Source of the DNA: Leucogyrophana mollusca
Lineage: Eukaryota; Basidiomycota; Agaricomycetes; Boletales
Direction: 5' to 3'
Assembly (NCBI GenBank): GCA_021014945.1
Contig: MU266394.1
Location: 62,001 to 126,000, forward strand
DNA length: 64,000 bases
Shown: piece after piece, positions 46,637 through 57,809 of the stretch
Layout of the letters: each line of letters opens with the position of its first letter
How positions within the stretch are numbered: position 1 is the stretch's first letter
Program-made: the position numbers and the translations under genes
Notes under the pieces: generated by a model
Database searches by the model: none
Told to the model about the DNA's origin: nothing
The model's input: only the letters and a program-made list of their open reading frames with translations

Positions 46637-48137
46637 ATGAACTCGTCTCAAAATCCATACTTTAGCGCGATGCAACATGAGAAGAATGGGTCAGCTCAGC
46701 GGACGAAGGTATTGCTGCTTGGGACTAGAAGGTGCGCGGATATCGTGTGCTTGCTCCCTCAGGCCCACTGGCTCACATCAAGTACTTAGGAGCGGAAAGA
46801 CCTCGATTCAACAAGTGTTATTCAACCATCTTCCATCAAAGCAGACTTTCTATCTCGAACCAACCATGCGTGTAACGAAACATGCTTACGAGTGAGCATT
46901 GCCCGCCTCCTCAAGTTGCTCGATATGATCTCTCACATACTTTCAATGGACAAGCACAGTCATACCTTTGGAGATTTGGGATTGCCCTGGAAACATTACC
47001 GTTGACTCACTGGGTGCTCCGTTGTCGATGTTTGCAACTATAATCTTTGTGATTGACATTCGAGTAAGCTTCAATGGCTTCCCTTCTCCACATCAGCTGA
47101 ATTCCGTATCCGTAGGACCTATATCAACAGCCGGTATCGAAGCTGGTCGAGTTTATCGTCGCTGCCTGCCAGATAAATCCAGACATCAACTTCGAGGTCT
47201 TTGTACACAAAGCTGAGAAACTTCAAGAAGACGACAAGATTGGTACGTGTCCCATCGGAGGCCTCTTACCTTTGTGTTGACCTTGTCCAGAAAACTTCCG
47301 TCAGATACATGAACGGGTGGTGGATCGTCTGGCGGATGAATCTCCTGAATACGAACAAGTTCCATTGAACTTCCATTTAACCTCGGTTTACGACCACTCC
47401 CTTCAAGAAGCATTTTCAAGAGTACTTCACAAGCTGATCGATTCACTACCTTATCTCGAAGGTTTACTCAACGTTTTCTGCTCCGTACGCTCACCCTTGC
47501 ATTTCTTACGCTCAATTTAACACTATTGACAGAACACGTCTTCACCGAAGGCGTTTCTGTTTGACACGACAAGCAAGCTCTACCTTGCAACCGATGATTC
47601 TCCAGTAGACCAAGCGACACATAACCTATGCTGCGATTATCTGCAGATGTTGACCTCTTTCGGCCCCCTTTACAAGTGCGACTTGGAACCCATCCCAATA
47701 AAATTTGCACTCGTCTAACTCTCAATATCAGATCCAATGCTGACACTGACCCTCGTTTTGGCTTATTCTCGCCCACCCCAACGCCGCCACCGACATTGCC
47801 ACCTCCCCCATCATCGACACCGCCTTTGTCGACTCCATCAACTATAATGGCCTTTCCCCAAGCCCCTCCCCACACACCAGCCAATCTTCCTGTTGATGCG
47901 CAAAATTCAAAACCACTATTTTATCCATCCGCTGCAACATCTCTATCACCTTCGCACCCAGGCACCACGCTTTCGTATCACTTGGTGACGCCTCACCTGG
48001 CCCTGCTCGCGCTCCTTCCGACGACGGTGTATGAGATGCGCAGGGGTTTGGTGGAGTGGAATGTGGTGTGGTTTAGGGAAGGTGTACGGGAAATCTGGGA
48101 GGTAGAGAAAGAGCGAAGCAGCAGTGAAGTAGCGTAA
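46637..48137 (+). CDS. GTR2: Rag family GTPase GTR2 (RagC/D type)
   Basis: GTPase of the EGO/Rag complex that reports amino-acid status to TORC1 on the vacuole. The seven exons are 46637-46731, 46790-46891, 46955-47063, 47116-47242, 47291-47484, 47533-47675 and 47732-48137. They total 1176 nt, or 391 residues. The G1 loop GTRRSGKTS spans the first intron. The switch region has YLEPTMRVTKH, and G3 is EIWDCPGN. HKAEKL occupies the G4 position, as in Rag proteins, in place of NKxD. The C-terminal roadblock-like part includes AFLFDTTSKLYLATDDSPVD and SYHLVTPHLALLALLPT. RRSGK and the H-K-A-E box are typical of Rag GTPases. A Pro-rich insert (PTPTPPPTLPPPP) in the C-terminal domain is unusual. Divergent from VTC4. 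Confidence 0.93.
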
Positions 48138-49422
48138 GGTATATCGTTGAGCAAGAGCAGAGCCGAGTACGTGCTTGGATAGTTATCCCCCTTCAACTTG
48201 TTTTATACGTATATCACCTATATTCACGGTTTAACGCAGACTTAATCCTCCAAGCGTCAGGTTGAACTTGGGCGGCCACGAGAAGCATTCAGAGACAATC
48301 GTCGGGACGGCTTGTCATGTGCCACTGACCATCAATGAATGGTCTAGGTTCAGTATACATTGTAAGAACGGTTCTGCTTGCAGTCGGTACTGTAAGTAAC
48401 TCCACTAATGCTGCCCCCCATCGTTCAATTATAAGCACGTGACTAACCCACCACCGTAGGTCCCCTGGATCCCCCCAAAGCGCCCCTTGTCTGCCCTACA
48501 TACTGCTGTGTGAGCCTTGTCATGCTTGATCTGTCCATCCTCGTTTTCTAACGTTACAGGCGTTCAGTCTAATCTGTCCTCGCTCTCTTACACAGAACCG
48601 AGATTAATGTCAATCGTCTCTGCTGTCGTTATTGTCGTACTGAGAAGCAGTCAAAATCACACTCGACGTACTGAACGCTGCACGCATTGCAATACCGAAA
48701 AGCAACCTCACACCATACTATCGTACAAATACGTCTATTCGTATATACAGACATTCGTGCTGACCGCTGATATTAGATGATAATCAGGCGTGCTCCGCAG
48801 ATCGCTGCCCTTTTAATCGCTACCACCATCGTCGTGATCACCGCCTAGAAACCCCTTTTCAAGGAATACGGTGCTGCATTCAACGGCTGTTATGCTGAGG
48901 TTTGCAATGCAACTCACTGGCATCTAATTGATGCATTAGATATGGCGAGGTGGGCAGTTGCCGACATTTCTCAAAGGACAAAAAGCAGGACGATTTCGAA
49001 TCGTTCGTATACGGGACCGGTAAAAGCCAGTTGTGTCTGTATGAGCACCCTGGCAACAAGGGGGACCGATTGGTCTTTCGGCAGTATATTGGTGCTTTTA
49101 TGGTTTGACTGAGCTGCAGTTTTGCCACTTGATGTTGGAGGAGTTGGGGATGTGACGACCCACAAAAGTCATGAAGCTGGAGGGGTGGTGCGCCAGGCGC
49201 CGTGGGCATCTCCGAGGCATTTTACTAGTGTCGTTGAAGTCTGAATGCAGTTGTTGTGGACGGGTTCTAGTATGCACACTTGCAATCAAAACAAAATCCC
49301 ACTACTAGCTCTGTGCCAGAACCGTGACAAGATGCCCACGATGGATATCTTATGTCCCGAGACAACAAGAATCCGAGAGCCTAAAGAATCCCGCCAGTCC
49401 CGTCGCGATATGTGGTGACATG
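48138..49422. other. Convergent intergenic region GTR2 / P450 C, no gene recognised
   Basis: About 1.3 kb lies between two stop codons on opposite strands. ORFs up to about 110 codons (48880-49209, minus) show no known domain. A CACGTG occurs at 48436-48441. There are no clear repeat ends or RNA genes. Confidence 0.45.
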
Positions 49423-51536
49423 TTACATACTTGAGTCAATGAGCTGCGCAAGCTTCTTTGAATCCATGCCTGCTTGTCGTGGGGTGATGCGACACGGGAA
49501 TTTGACAGGCCGGCTGTTGTCCAAATGATGAACATATAGCCTTTATTCAAGGACAATGCATGAGAGGGCACTCACGAAGCTGCACCAGCAGTCCACTTCG
49601 GCTCGAAATCAAGATCCCTTCCTTGGGAATCCTTGGCTTTTGTGAACTTGAAGACAGCCAACATGGACACGATGGCCGACCACAGCGAAGCATCCGCAAC
49701 GAACCGACCTAAACAAATTGAGTACGTGACGCCGACGTTCGCTTATATCTAGAAGATACCTGGACATATTCTCCGGCCCCAACCGAAGCCAAAAGTAGCT
49801 GTGTCGTCGTTGAGCCCTCCCGTCGTGGTGATGAACCTCTCCGGACTAAAGTCGCAGGGATTCTTATACTTGGATTCATCGCGCGACATCGCCCTACAAG
49901 ATATCAGGCGGACCAAAGGAGGCAAATACCAAGGCCACGCACCAGTGGTTTGCGATGATAACGGTCCCTACCAAGCAGTTAATGACAACGCCACAACTAA
50001 CTCATCGAAGCGAACCTTTTGGGATGTGATATCCTTCATAAGTATCGCTGTTCACCGAAGCATGCGGAATTCCTACAAATAGTTGTGAGATATCTAGGTG
50101 GAAGTTAATGCCAGAACCCAACCTAAAGGAGACACGGGGTAAAACCTGAGCGTTTCCCGGAGAATAGCTTCGACGTAAGGCAAAGAAGGCCTATCGCCGA
50201 AATCAGGGAGCCTATCGGTGCCTACGATCGATTCTATCTCTACGTTGGCTCTCTCTTGCACATGCGGATTGAGAACCATTTGCAGGATAAAGACGAGCAG
50301 CGTAGAGTATGTCTGGGGGTATAATCAAGGTTTAACCGCCAGATAAACTCAAGGTTTGCCCACAGTCTCGGACGCTGCGCTGAAGGCTGTCGCTGAAGAA
50401 TTTTTTATGGCCTGTTCATACAGCCCATAGTCATCTTCTGCTTCAAATTTTCTCAGTGATTCGGACACCATAGAGGGACCCGCCGTCCCCGCTGCCTACG
50501 AGCAAGCTTTAATTGGAGTTACTTTTGAGGACCGAGACAAACCATATTCTTCTTCACGTGTTCAAATGGCTTTTCAACCATGTCTGAAATATAACTTCTG
50601 CAATTGAGCGCGTGACGCCTGAAGGAAGCGCCAGGGAACCAGGGAGGTAGCCGTGTCACTATCAAAAGGTGAGCTGGCACGTGTCAGAGGAACGAATTTG
50701 ACGGCTCACGAATCGGGTAGGCATCCAAGATAGCAGCTTTGTCGGGAGTTGAAGCCACGATGACCATTTTCATTGCGCCTTTCACAATGGCTACTAGAGG
50801 ATCATCACGAGGCTGCGTGTCGTAGTCATATACGGCAGACATAATGATGGAGGCAGAATGACTGCATAGTAGTCAGAGAGATCCTTGTTCAATAAACAGA
50901 GCCCAACCAACTTCTGGAGATGCGCCTCCAAATCGTTACCCTCGGGATCACCAAGAAGGTCGAGTAGGAGCTGGCGCCCTTTCCGAAGCTGCATGGGACG
51001 GTATTGGACAGCAGCATCCGCACTAAAAGCCTGATGGTAGAGCCTGCGATGTAACCTCCATGTGTCGCCATAAGGCAGAAATACGGTCCTAAATGCGATC
51101 CCAAACCTGTGGTGCGGAAGACCAAGAGTGATCAAGGATACAAGCCTTGCGAAATTAAAGGTACATACAGCTCAATAGTGGCAAATCGAGGTCTGTCAGA
51201 GTAGTTGTACGAACGGTGTTCAAGTAGTGCGCGAGCGACCTTTTCTGAATTGATGACGATGGCCCCTTGGCGAAGAGTACGAGTGTATATGAGGTCGCCT
51301 GGAAAAAACAGCATCAACAGAGCTCTCGAGTGACACGCACAAAACACACCGTAGGTCGCACCCCATTCTTTGTAAGTTTTCCAAGGGGCATCACGCCGAA
51401 TCGCAAGCAGATTACCTAGGATAGGAAGGGGTGTGGGACCGGGAGGGAGTGGTAGGTCTGTATTTCCTTGCCTCTGGACCAGATTCGTCAAGAGGATGAA
51501 CAATACGAAAGCAATTACTGCAATGTACAGCTCCAT
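49423..51536 (-). CDS. Cytochrome P450 C (E-class, OrdA-like)
   Basis: Membrane-anchored haem monooxygenase (N-terminal MELYIAVIAFVLFILL). The twelve exons are 51536-51350, 51298-51169, 51106-50912, 50861-50710, 50658-50543, 50495-50364, 50312-50123, 50072-50016, 49967-49943, 49893-49760, 49708-49576 and 49513-49423. They total 1542 nt, or 513 residues. Motifs: PPGPTPLPILGN; WRLHRR; I-helix SAASETTYST, again with Ala for the usual Gly; ExxR in ILRETLRFYP; PERF; and haem loop FGWGRRICPGR. Exon sizes 130, 195, 116, 132, 190, 57, 25, 134, 133 and 91 are identical to those of P450 B; only exons 1 and 4 differ. The substrate is unknown. An upstream in-frame ATG at 51605 is possible but adds a Cys-rich leader unlike a P450 anchor. 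Confidence 0.92.
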
Positions 51537-52110
51537 CGTCGCAGGGGAAGAGAACTCGCAACCAGCATACCCGCCGTGTTGACATAAATGACCCCTGCAT
51601 GGCATACATAATAAGACGCCAACTCAGATCATAAGGTTCGCATCATGGGCGCTTGAGGCTTCAGAAAGTCTTGCCGGGATCATGTGAACACTCTAAGAGG
51701 AGCTGCTGCAATCTGAGGCTTAGCAATGATACCGGCAGTGTTAGAACTCGGTGCAGCTGGTCACTGTAAGAATCACAAAAGTATGAGAATATGTCATTTA
51801 GGGCGTTGAGTGGTCTTCGCCAGGCTTCACCTTGACACGACTGGAAACCCTAACCAAATAGATATAAATATTGATAGATTTCCCCAATAATCCCTGGGTT
51901 GAATCTCCCATCCCTTCCCACGGCTGTGTGCATACCACCCCAAACCACCCCGAATATTGATCGACAGTAAACTTGGGTGTACAACCTGTAGCTTTATTAT
52001 TTTCTATCTATCCACCTATATACCCACACATAACCAAAATTACTTCCAGGCCTGGCGCATCAGGATCGGCGTCAAACCAAGGAATCGCTGAAGGTTAGAT
52101 CGTGCGCGTT
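51537..52110. promoter_or_regulatory. Divergent promoter region P450 C / AT-hook gene
   Basis: These 574 bp separate two divergent starts. AT-rich TATA-like stretches (AGATATAAATATTG near 51858) are present, but their use cannot be decided. Confidence 0.4.
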
Positions 52111-54127
52111 ATGGACAACCCACAGCACTACCAGCCGCTCTCGCATGCTCTTAATCCCCCCCAATATGGCGTAGCACAACCACATTACGAGGAGGAAGAG
52201 GAGGAGGAAGAAGATGTAGATGAGGGCGCCGTCGAGGAACAGCTTGAACAACGTGAAGAAGACGAGGATACTCGCCGGGGAGATCATTCAGGGTGTGTAC
52301 ATACCCATTAGTTCCACGCGTCACACCGGAGTAAACAATCTTTTTTGGCATTTATTACCTTTCCGGTGGGTGTATGCGTGTTGCTCAATTGATGTATCCC
52401 TGTGAAGCACTGGCAGTGGAAGTCGGACAGAAACGGGACCAAAACAACGCGCCAATCAGTCTCAACGGGCTCAACAACCTCCTGAAGATCCCGAGGGCGG
52501 ACGGAAGCGCCGACCAGGGCGGCCACGAGGCTCCAAGAACAGGCGTGCACGTGGATCAGGGGAGGGCAGCGCACCCCCCTCGAAATCTACGAGCTCCAGT
52601 GCTAGTGCCCCCGGGACACAACAACATGGATTCCATCAGTATGCACCCCCACTTGGCGCCGGTGAGGTGCACCCACATAACCAACAATACTACGAATTTC
52701 AGTGGCGTGTATTAAATCTGTGCGCTGAATTCTACGGTGCAGCAGAGGAGCTTGTGGTCAGTATTATGTCCATCGCGTGCGTGACTGGTGCTATATCTCA
52801 CGTCACCGGCGGTACAGAAAGGGACTCCTCCGCTGGTTGTCGCGCAGTGCTATCAGATGGGGCCTGCAGTTAAAGTCGATCCTATGACCATGCTCAGTGA
52901 AGCAAAAAGAATATGTGATACACTAGTAAGTACCCTCGCGCGATTTCCACCCCTAACTTGCTGCCTCACGCACAATTGGATACAAGCTATCCAGCCCGGC
53001 CCGCTTAACTGCCCATCCGCCGCCACCGATCTACCCTATGATCCCAGGTTACGGACATCTCCCTCCCCCCGGGGCTCCGTCTCAACCAGCTACCTCAACG
53101 TCTACCGCGAACAATGGAAAAGCGCCCGCGCCCACACCCGCACCCGCCTCTACCTCCGCATCCGTTATTACAAACCCGCAAAGCTTCGTCGTCTCAATGA
53201 GCGCGCAGCAGCAACAGCCACAACAGCCGATGTATCCGCCCATGTATATTCCTCCAGGGGGTACGGCGTATCCCACTGCGCCATACTACCAGTATACAGG
53301 GTACGGTGGGTATTACCCTCCCGCTCTTGCACAGAATCCACCTCAGCCTGCCGCGACCTCCAGTAATGGAGGTCCTAGTGCCGGAAGTTCGTCCGGTGGG
53401 AACCAGGGTGCGTGGTCGGATGAGGAGACGGAGAGGCTGAAGAAACTCGCGGAAGAAAGTCGAGCAGAAAGCACGGACGGGGATGGAATTGCGTGGGATT
53501 GGGTTGTGGATAAGTGGGGGAACACCCGAACAAGGTCTGTCCGCATCAGTCATACATCCTTCCCGTGTTAATGTCATCGACACCAGGCACCAAATTCTCA
53601 TCAAAGCAACGTCGCTGGGCCTGAAAGAGAGCTCGTCTCGGGGTATAAAGCGCAGGCGCGAGACTGAAACACCGTCAGAGCGTCCTCCACCAGCGGCACC
53701 AACGCCTGCAAACGGCGACCCACCCCCCGAGGCGCCACCAGCGGCTCAAGCACAAGCCCCTACTACATCTGCATCGCCAACGCCGTCGACCTCAGCTACC
53801 TCTGCCCAGCCTTCCCCAGCCATCCGTCACGCTCCCGCCCCAGCAGCGCCGGCTGCGTCGACTTCTTCGTCAGCCCCTCGATCCTTCCCATATCCAATGC
53901 CCACGGTTGCTGCAGCGACGTCGCCTGTTATTTCATCGCGTAGCCATTCGGCCGCCGGTGGATCTGAACGACCGAGCGGTAGTGGAGGTAGCGGAGGTAA
54001 CTATTATAGACCACGCCCAAACCAGACGTCGTCCTCCTCTGTTTCGAGACCAGTCTCGAATTCGGGGCATGGAGTGGCGACCCACCAATACATGTATCAG
54101 CCTAATGGGTCGAGACGAGAAGGGTAG
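52111..54127 (+). CDS. AT-hook / Myb-like nuclear protein
   Basis: The five exons are 52111-52292, 52417-52756, 52818-52925, 52987-53534 and 53587-54127. They total 1719 nt, or 572 residues. An N-terminal run of Glu (YEEEEEEEEDVDEG) lies before an AT-hook (KRRPGRPRGSKNRRAR) that should bind the minor groove of AT-rich DNA. Next comes a helical region (RVLNLCAEFYGAAEELV, then VAQCYQMGPAVKVDP) and a Pro/Gln/Tyr-rich stretch. A Myb/SANT-like segment follows (GAWSDEETERLKKLAEES and IAWDWVVDKWGNTRTRHQ, with LKESSSRGIKRRRE as a probable nuclear signal). The C-terminus is low-complexity Pro/Ala/Ser. I infer a role in transcription or chromatin. The specific family and targets are not known to me. 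Confidence 0.82.
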
Positions 54128-54535
54128 CGATCTTTGCATTATTTTCTTGTTCATTGTATCGTACGTTGGAGAAAAGGTTGTCTTGTTGTTGTTACTTTGG
54201 TATTTGTTCTGGTGTTATTTGACGTTCTCCAGCGTTCACCCCTCTTGCAACAATTACCTTACTACTTATTTGTCGTTTCCCAAAAAAAATATTAATTTCC
54301 TCGAGTTGTGACGTGAGTCACACCGAGTCATTGTTTGGCTGGAGCTTGCGAACCAAACAAAGCGATGCGTCCACCAAATAAACACAAGGTACACTGACAC
54401 AGCATTTCCCTCGTTCTGTCGGAACCGCAACCTTGTCTACTCACCACACAGCGGAACGTGCCACTGCAGCACAGACACTCCCTCTTGGTTTGCAACCACC
54501 GCTACCACCTCCTGCTGCATCTAACCAATAGCACT
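54128..54535. promoter_or_regulatory. Intergenic region upstream of MEX67
   Basis: These 408 bp in a tandem arrangement hold the 3' UTR of the AT-hook gene and the MEX67 promoter. An A-rich stretch lies near 54285 (CCCAAAAAAAATATT). No other element is recognised. Confidence 0.4.
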
Positions 54536-57002
54536 ATGTTCTCGAGTCCAACTCCTGCTTCGGGCAGCCGTACTTTGGCCACCAAGACCCTGAAAAGCGC
54601 CGGGCTTATTGACCGTGACGAACGGATGCGCGACGTCTCTGATAAACCCGGCGGGCGCAAGGGCACATCCAAGATTCGCTCACATCGCGCCCGCCCCATC
54701 GATGTATTCAAAGACAACCAACCCGGCCCAAGCCGCTCTTCCATGGTAAATATGAGACCTTGTTTATAATCTGTACTGTACCTATCAGCCATCCACCCCC
54801 TTCTATTCCGTCCGCCTGTATTGAGAGTATCATCGAGCTCACTTTGTTCCATTCTGTACCCACCCCACCTTTCGGCGGACTCGTGTGATTCTTTGTCGGT
54901 TGCAGCTTGCCACGCGCACGTCAGGCGCTCCGGAAGGTCTATCGATCCGCGGAGCCTCGAGGCCGACGACGGTGGGGCGTCTTCGCAGGAATGCTGTCGC
55001 ATCGTCTTTGAGTGGTGGCCCCAGTAATATGGTGGCCACCGGTGGAGGGAGGGTTGCCACTGTAGCGGTCAAAGCCGTCGATATATGGAGAGAGTTTGTG
55101 AATCGGCGGTGGAACCCGGAAGCAAGATTTCTGAATCTTGAGGTAGGATACATTTGCTTGACAGTTTGCAACTTTAGTGCTAACTCCTCTTTCCAGCGAA
55201 TGATGGACGATCCAGAATTGCAGAAACACGAGTTACTCCCTCCCGGCGCACCCGGTTCGTCGGTTCGGGAAGCTTCGGTCATCTTCAAACTTGCGTCGCA
55301 TCTCAAGCCCGCCGTAGGTTTCAAAGTTGCTTCATCGATTGTATAGTACTAAAGCAACATGAATAGGTGCAAACATTATCCCTGGCCAACAACAATATCA
55401 GCCACGGGCAAATATTGTCGACGCTAGCACATTATCTCCCCACGATTGCTAACTTATCTTTACAAAACAACAACCTCAAAATGTGGAGAGACATAGATTA
55501 TCTATCTGGACGGAAAGGAAAGTTGGAGCATCTCCGAGAATTGATACTGCTTGGGAACCCCCTGCGCGACTTGGAGATCAAGAACGGTCGAGGGGACAAA
55601 TACAAGAGGTAGGGACAGGAATCCTTTGCTTTGAGCCTTTGTAAAATGATCTTCACAGTGATATGGCACGCCGATTTCCCTCTTTAATTATGCTGGATCA
55701 GGAGGCTATCGCCACAATCTCATTTGATGCTCCTGGTCCGTCTTCGGACCCCGTTACCGCCAAACAGCCCACAGCGACGACGTTCCCGTGCGAGATGAGA
55801 CCACCATTTATCACTGGCGTCGAAGAGTCTGTCGTTAGCAATTTCCTCATGCGGTGAGTACATTGTCAAGTGCCTTGTTTCCGCCCATTTGCTCAACTTT
55901 CCAATCACATTAGCTTTTTCCCGATGTTTGATGATCAACGGGCTGGACTTCTGGACGCTTATGACCCATCCGCAACATTCTCGTTTTCCGTAAACACTAC
56001 AATTCCGGCTCGTGCGCGTATTCAAGGACATCATTCGTCGAAGGAGATGCCTAACCAAAGAAAACTCGAATGGTCGGTTTGGTTAAATGGGGGCTCTCGT
56101 AATCTCAACAGAATGGGAGGTGGGGTGGACAAGGTGGTGAATAGCTTACACCTAGGAAGCGAGGCAGCGATACGCGCGATGTCGGCAATGCCGAAGACGA
56201 AACATGAGGTGGCTGGTTCACCCGAGAAGTTCTGCGTCGATGCCTGGCCCGTCGGACAGGGCGAGAGCTTAAAGTTGTTTGTATCCCTCCACGGTCAATT
56301 CACTGAAGGTAGGACTGGTCACTTTATTATATTGACCAGTTTCTTATCATAAGGTCCAGAACCTTCTCAAGGTGTTCGATCATTTGACCGGGCTTTCGTC
56401 TTGGCACCTGCTCCACCAGGTTCACGGTAAGGCTTCCTCGGAATCGTATTTCTGCTCCGACACCAATTTTTTTTATTTCTTCTCAGTGCAAAGCTTAATG
56501 GCTGGGACGTCATGATCCTCTCGGACCAATGGGTTATCCGCTCTTACTCAAGTCACGAGGCCTGGAAGCCAGGTCCGATGCGCATACAAGCTGGAGACCC
56601 ATTGCCAAATGAACAGGCAATTTCAGCTCCAGCAGCCGTTGCAGTACCGCCGTCGACCTCCTTAATCCCGTCGCACGCTCAATCGCAGTTACAGGAAGCG
56701 CTATCTGCTTTCGTAAGTCTTCTAGATCTGTTTAGTGAAGCAACGCCACTCAATGTACCGGTACCCCGTCCTCTCAGGCCGAGCCTCAGCGTTCTCTTAT
56801 CATGCAAACATGCCAGCAGACTGGGCTGAATGTCAAGTTCGCTGTCGACTGTCTGCAGAATAACGCGTGGGTGTTGGATCGAGCCATTGCCAACTTTGAG
56901 CAGGTGAAGGTTGGTCGGCCTGCCTCTTGCTCCCTCTGGGTCAGTTACTTACGTTATGAGCCGTGATGACAGGGAGTTTTGTCACGGGATGCCTTTCTGT
57001 AA
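54536..57002 (+). CDS. MEX67: mRNA export receptor MEX67 (NXF1/TAP)
   Basis: Export receptor that carries mRNPs through the nuclear pore, working with Mtr2 and released by DBP5. The start [10 protein letters not shown] at 54536 begins a basic N-terminal region. Leucine-rich repeats follow: [29 protein letters not shown] and [13 protein letters not shown]. The NTF2-like domain starts near [20 protein letters not shown] and continues through [11 protein letters not shown] and [17 protein letters not shown]-terminal UBA-like TAP-C domain ([20 protein letters not shown]) ends with a final exon giving [13 protein letters not shown], where the family usually has a similar short tail ending in AFL. 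Introns fall at the expected frame changes, and the gene looks complete. The gene order AT-hook, MEX67, ankyrin is all on the plus strand. Confidence 0.93.
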
Positions 57003-57809
57003 ACCCCAAGCCCCAAATGAGGGTGTCTACACAAGATATCTTCACACATTATTAGACAAGGTCGCCCTTCGATTACGACGCCCACGAGCAATGTCGGGCG
57101 GGTACTGGACACTCCCACTATTTCCTTAATCAGTTTATTTACTTTTGGCAAGTTCAATGATAGTAAATGTACTCTTCATATCATTTCGCATTGGTCTTCT
57201 TTCCACGTCACTCGTCACTTGCATACGTACCACCAATTTCTACATGGCATCAGATATAAGCTTTACCAACACGTCTGCATCTTCTTCCCATCGTTGATAT
57301 CGCCCTGCATCACTGGACGCGCGATCGGATCGCAAAGGCATAAAATCCGGTAATGGCGGTTGGGCGCTTGGGCATGGGCTCCGAGGGCTAAGACGGATGG
57401 GCGACAAATAGCAGACAGGGAGGAATCCTGTGCCCTTTTAACCCCTCTGGCTGCGGTGAGATATTTTTGTTGAATGGGAGAGAGGGCATTGTTTTCAGAG
57501 GAGATTCCGTTTGCCGGTTATAGTAGAGCCTCGAGGCCATTCTCGCCATTCAGGTGCCGGATGTAACGCGCCGCCAGTACGACAGATTCTCATTCTTTTC
57601 TGATGCCGCCATTCTTCTGCCTCGTGCATTATTCGTGTACGTATAGAAGCCTTCAAACGAAATGTCAATCTATCAATCGACGTCTCTCTTCTCTCTGCTT
57701 ACACAGGATTCTTGCAAAAACACATAAGATTGTAGTCTTCAAATATCCTTTTTACTCTCTCCTGCTTTCCTTTTCTCCGCTATCTCCTCACGACCACTGA
57801 CGACCTGCG
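57003..57809. other. Intergenic region upstream of the ankyrin gene
   Basis: About 800 bp of tandem spacer. The last 200 bp before 57810 are pyrimidine-rich (CTCTCTTCTCTCTGC and CTCTCCTGC), as is common in fungal core promoters. No other feature is seen. Confidence 0.45.

Noticed and set aside
20718..51536. A secondary-metabolite cluster built around the three P450s and FAS.
   Set aside because: No terpene synthase, NRPS, polyketide synthase, tailoring oxidoreductase or cluster regulator is seen, and the genes between them are mainly conserved cellular genes. The FAS is the housekeeping type.
52072..52287. A very hydrophobic minus-strand ORF that looks like a membrane peptide.
   Set aside because: It is the antisense of the Glu-rich run of the AT-hook protein; Glu codons read backwards give Leu/Phe.
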